Assembly (NCBI RefSeq): GCF_040649515.1
Contig: NZ_JBEZFP010000018.1
Span: forward strand, 1-64,000
Direction: 5' to 3'
DNA from: Yinghuangia elevatio
Lineage (GTDB): Bacteria > Actinomycetota > Actinomycetes > Streptomycetales > Streptomycetaceae
DNA: 64,000 nucleotides
Made by a program: the position numbers and the translations under genes. The first letter of the stretch is position 1; each line of letters starts with the position of its first letter. Below, piece after piece: positions 61,401 to 64,000 of the stretch. The notes below the pieces were generated by a model, which saw only the letters and a program-made list of their open reading frames with translations, made no database searches and was not told the origin of the DNA.

Positions 61401-62597
61401 ATGACTGCCACCGCAGGACCGGCCGCCGCATCGCCCTCCGGACCGCGCCGCGACACGATCGTCGAGGTGCCGCGCGGACTCGCCGGGGTCGTCGTCACCG
61501 ACACCTCGATCGGCGACGTACGCGGCCGCGAGGGCTTCTACCACTACCGCGAGTACTCCGCCGTCGACCTGGCCGAGCACCGCGCGTTCGAGGACGTGTG
61601 GCATCTGATGCTGCGCGGCACGCTGCCGGACGCCGTCGAGCGGGCCCGGTTCGCCCGGGAGGCCGCGCCGCTGCGCCGCGTACCGGACGGCGTGCTGCCG
61701 CTGCTGGCGCCGGTCGCCGACGCGACGCGCGACGACGGTCCCCTCGCCGGGGTGAAGGCGCTGCTGCCGCTGGTCGGCGCCGCCTACGGCATGCGCCCGC
61801 TGTACGACGCGACACCGCGCCGCCGCCAGGACGAGGCACTCGCGCTGGCCGCCCTCGTGCCGACGCTGATCGCCGCGCTCCACCGGCTCCAGCGGGGCGA
61901 GCGGCCGCTCGAACCGCGCGACGACCTCGGCTATGCCGCCAACTACCTCTACCTGGTGACCGGCACCGAGCCGGACGCCGCCCGGGCCAAGGCCGTCGAG
62001 GCGTACCTGGTGTCGACGATCGACCACGGCTTCAACGCCTCGACCTTCACCGGCCGCGTCATCGCGTCCACCGGCGCCGACCTGGCGTCGTGTGTCGCGG
62101 GAGCGCTCGGCGCGCTGACCGGGCCGCTGCACGGCGGCGCCCCCAGCCGCGCGCTCGACACGCTGGACGCCATCGGCACGCCCGACCGGGCACGGGCGTG
62201 GATCACCGACCGGGTCCTGGCCGGCGAGCGCATCATGGGCTTCGGCCACCCGGTGTACCGGACCGAGGACCCGCGGGCCCGCATGCTGCGCGGCATCGCG
62301 TACGAACTCGGGGGCCCGCTGGTGGACTTCGCCGCGCAGGTCGAGCGCGAGGTGGTCGCCGTGCTCGCGGACCTCAAGCCCGGCCGCGAACTGCACACCA
62401 ACGTCGAGTTCTGGGCGGGGGTCGTGATGGAGCTGTGCGGGCTGCCGCGCGGCATGTTCACCCCGACGTTCGCGGCGAGCCGCGTGGTGGGCTGGACCAC
62501 GCACGCGCTCGAGCAGGCGGCCGACTCCAAGATCATCCGTCCGGCCGCGCGGTACGTCGGGGCGCCCGCCCCGCAGCGCGTCCCGGCTCTGACCTGA
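61401..62597 (+). CDS. Citrate synthase / 2-methylcitrate synthase
   Basis: A 398-aa citrate synthase that condenses acetyl-CoA (or propionyl-CoA) with oxaloacetate. The start is VEVPRGLAGVVVTDTSIGDVRGREGFYHYREYS. Active-site His lies in GPLHGGAPSRAL and the second His in MGFGHPVYRTEDPRAR. The acid residue is Glu in TNVEFWAGVVMELCGLP where many enzymes have Asp, a variant I recall from actinobacterial CitA-like proteins. It ends ADSKIIRPAARYVG. The ATG at 61401 follows AAGGGG. It is divergent from the HTH-fused homologue. A TNNCC pentamer array begins in its stop codon. Confidence 0.9.
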   Translation: MTATAGPAAASPSGPRRDTIVEVPRGLAGVVVTDTSIGDVRGREGFYHYREYSAVDLAEHRAFEDVWHLMLRGTLPDAVERARFAREAAPLRRVPDGVLPLLAPVADATRDDGPLAGVKALLPLVGAAYGMRPLYDATPRRRQDEALALAALVPTLIAALHRLQRGERPLEPRDDLGYAANYLYLVTGTEPDAARAKAVEAYLVSTIDHGFNASTFTGRVIASTGADLASCVAGALGALTGPLHGGAPSRALDTLDAIGTPDRARAWITDRVLAGERIMGFGHPVYRTEDPRARMLRGIAYELGGPLVDFAAQVEREVVAVLADLKPGRELHTNVEFWAGVVMELCGLPRGMFTPTFAASRVVGWTTHALEQAADSKIIRPAARYVGAPAPQRVPALT

Positions 62598-62679
62598 CCT
62601 GACCTGACCTGACCTGACCTTGCCTGACCTGACCTTGCCTGGCCTGACCTTGCCTGGCCTTGCCTTGCCTGGCCTTGCC
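62590..62679. repeat. Pentanucleotide array TNNCC, 18 units
   Basis: Eighteen consecutive 5-bp units of the forms TGACC, TTGCC, TGGCC and finally GGACC begin at the last codons of the citrate synthase gene and run 80 bp past it. The left part is pure TGACC, with growing variation to the right. It is a slippage-prone microsatellite. Because the leading units contain the stop codon TGA, length change there would not alter the protein end. Confidence 0.9.
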
Positions 62680-62852
62680 GGACCCGCCCACCTGACGCCG
62701 TCCGGCCGCCGCCTATGGGCGTCTGACGAAATGTCCGGTAGAAAGTCGCTCCGGACTGCGTCCGGAAGCCGTTCGGAATAAGTTTCCGACGAGGTGTAAC
62801 GCGATCGGGTGCCCGCGGACTCTCCCATGCGTACGACCAAAGGGGAGGGTCT

Positions 62853-63368
62853 GTGGCGAGCACGGGGAAAGCGGCGGCGGAGGCGGACTATCTCGAGTTC
62901 GCCGCCGCACGCAGCAGCGCCTTGTTCCGCATCGCATGCCTGCTGACCGGCGACTGGCACCTGGCCGAGGACCTGGTGCAGGAGACGCTCGGCAAGGTGT
63001 ACGTGTCGTGGCGCCGCGTCAGCGCGGCCGACTCGCCGTCCGCCTATGCCGACGCCATCCTCGTTCGGACGTTTCTGTCGTATCGCCGCAAACGCAGTTC
63101 GAGCGAGACACCGACCGGCGCGCTGCCGGACCACGGTTATGCCGCGGACGATCCCGGCCTGCGGCTCACGCTGCTCGACGGGCTCGCCCGACTGCCGGAG
63201 CGCGACCGGGCGGTGCTGATCCTGCGCTATTGGGAGGACCGGTCGGTCGACGAGGCGGCGGAGGTCCTCCGCATGTCGCCGGGGACCGTACGCGTGCGCT
63301 CGCTGCGTGCGCTGCGTCGCCTCCGCCGCCTGCTCGGCGACCAGTTGCCGCAACTCGCCGAGTGCTGA
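62853..63368 (+). CDS. SigE-family ECF RNA polymerase sigma factor
   Basis: A 171-aa extracytoplasmic-function-type sigma factor of the SigE family (SigE70-like). Region 2 is YLEFAAARSSALFRIACLLTGDWHLAEDLVQETLGKVYVSWRRV, with the -10 recognition helix. Region 4 is LLDGLARLPERDRAVLILRYWEDRSVDEAAEVLRMSPGTVRVRSLRALRRLRRLL. The GTG at 62853 has AGGGGAGGG upstream. No classical anti-sigma zinc motif gene is adjacent; the next gene encodes a one-helix membrane protein that may be its partner. Target promoters are not recognisable. Confidence 0.93.
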   Translation: MASTGKAAAEADYLEFAAARSSALFRIACLLTGDWHLAEDLVQETLGKVYVSWRRVSAADSPSAYADAILVRTFLSYRRKRSSSETPTGALPDHGYAADDPGLRLTLLDGLARLPERDRAVLILRYWEDRSVDEAAEVLRMSPGTVRVRSLRALRRLRRLLGDQLPQLAEC

Positions 63369-63457
63369 CCGGGCTGCCGCCGCGCGCCCGCCACCCCCTC
63401 CAGCCCACCCCATCGGAACCTCAGCTGACCGGCGAACCCGGAGAACGGTGACCGACC

Positions 63458-64000
63458 ATGCCAGAACACCCCAGGTCCGACGAGGGGGACAGCACGTTCG
63501 AGCGCGGCCTCCCCGGCGCGCTGCGTGCGGCGTCCGACGACTTTCCCGCACCGAGCGCCGATCTGGTCGGCCGTGGCCACCGCCGCGGGAGGGGCCTGCG
63601 GCGTACCCGCAACCTCCGGATCGGCGTCGCCGCGACCGTGCTGACGGCGGCGGTGCTCGGTGGGACGTACGCGGTCGTCGGGACCGTCGGCGACGGCGGC
63701 GAGCCCACGTCCCTGGCGGCGCCGGTGCCGTCCGCTCCCGCTCTCGCCTCCGACCCGGCCTCCGCCGAGGTGCCGCCGGTGGACGGGGCGACGATGCTCG
63801 CGAACCTCAAGAGCCTGCTGCCGCCCGGTGGTTCGTTCTCCGAGGAGAACAGCCGCGGCACCGCACGAGAGCCGGGGGCTCCGTACGGCGGCGGAAGCGC
63901 CGGGCTGATCTACCGAAACGCCGACGGCACCAGTGGCGTCGGCGTGAGCGTCGCCCGGGACGGCGGCGGGGGTGTGTGCCCGCCGATCCAGGTGGCACCG
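63458..64000 (+). CDS. Single-pass membrane protein downstream of sigE-type gene (partial)
   Basis: Incomplete: the frame is open to the window end (181 codons seen). A cytosolic N-terminus (MPEHPRSDEGDSTFERGLPGALRAASDDFP) and basic stretch (GRGHRRGRGLRRTRNLR) precede one membrane helix (IGVAATVLTAAVLGGTYAVVG, about residues 54-74). A Pro/Ala linker and an extracellular domain beginning GATMLANLKSLLPPGGSFSEEN follow. This layout is common in proteins encoded after SigE-family sigma genes, so it may modulate that sigma factor from the membrane. The ATG at 63458 lies 89 bp after the sigma stop. Confidence 0.7.
   Translation, partial: MPEHPRSDEGDSTFERGLPGALRAASDDFPAPSADLVGRGHRRGRGLRRTRNLRIGVAATVLTAAVLGGTYAVVGTVGDGGEPTSLAAPVPSAPALASDPASAEVPPVDGATMLANLKSLLPPGGSFSEENSRGTAREPGAPYGGGSAGLIYRNADGTSGVGVSVARDGGGGVCPPIQVAP

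Noticed and set aside
62590..62679. The pentamer array as a telomere-like or CRISPR feature
   Set aside because: It is internal to the chromosome-like region, lacks palindromes typical of actinomycete telomeres and lacks spacers; a simple microsatellite explains it.

Overview
The window is very GC-rich DNA with strong third-position G/C bias. It carries a chaplin gene, SigE-type sigma factor, HspR-controlled chaperones and an actinomycete integrative and conjugative element (AICE), so it comes from a mycelial actinomycete, most likely Streptomycetaceae or a close relative. The species cannot be named from the sequence.

Layout. (1) 0.2-12.4 kb is an accessory-looking chromosomal stretch: a membrane acyltransferase, SnoaL-fold proteins, a formylglycine-generating enzyme divergent from the Cys-type sulfatase it probably matures, a decayed TRIC-type channel gene, an MmyB-type regulator, a TmrB-like ATPase, a beta-propeller lipoprotein, a molbindin and an IS3-family remnant. 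(2) 12.4-19.6 kb holds an alkyl sulfatase, a probable operon of two secreted ferritin-like proteins followed by a cupredoxin lipoprotein, a secreted DUF4394 protein, and a chaplin with a long Pro/Lys/His-rich repeat tail. (3) 20.0-21.76 kb has a conserved host gene and a damaged integrase left by an older element. (4) 21,716-39,371 is a complete-looking AICE of about 17.7 kb inserted in the 3' half of a tRNA-Gly(CCC) gene and bounded by 44-bp direct repeats. It carries a leftward cargo cassette (DUF6602-like nuclease-fold protein, two related phage-type proteins, a winged-helix protein), a regulator pair (ABM monooxygenase plus XRE/TPR protein), a transfer block (DUF3307- and DUF2637-like membrane proteins, RRQRL zinc protein, TraB translocase, Spd-like small proteins), SSB, a tRNA-guanine-transglycosylase/DpdA-like protein, a primase-polymerase, a DUF3987 protein, an iteron-rich candidate origin, and xis-int. 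(5) 39.3-64 kb is conserved chromosome: tRNA-Gly, dcd, a phosphoribosyltransferase, a degenerate primase-polymerase-like protein, a Yip1-like protein, a membrane Fe-S oxidoreductase, a second beta-propeller protein, dnaK-grpE-dnaJ-hspR, a giant helical protein, clpB, a RibD-type reductase, two divergent citrate synthase homologues, and a sigma factor with a partial membrane-anchored partner.

How parts work together. HAIR operators for HspR lie in front of both dnaK (two copies) and clpB (one), so these form one heat-shock regulon. The AICE shows core att repeats, paired candidate arm sites at both ends, xis-int, an iteron array beside the replication genes, and a TraB translocase followed by a palindrome cluster. 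The most novel candidates are the four-gene AICE cargo cassette, the AICE-borne base-exchange enzyme, the repeat-tailed chaplin, and the DNA-binding citrate synthase homologue that lacks a catalytic histidine.
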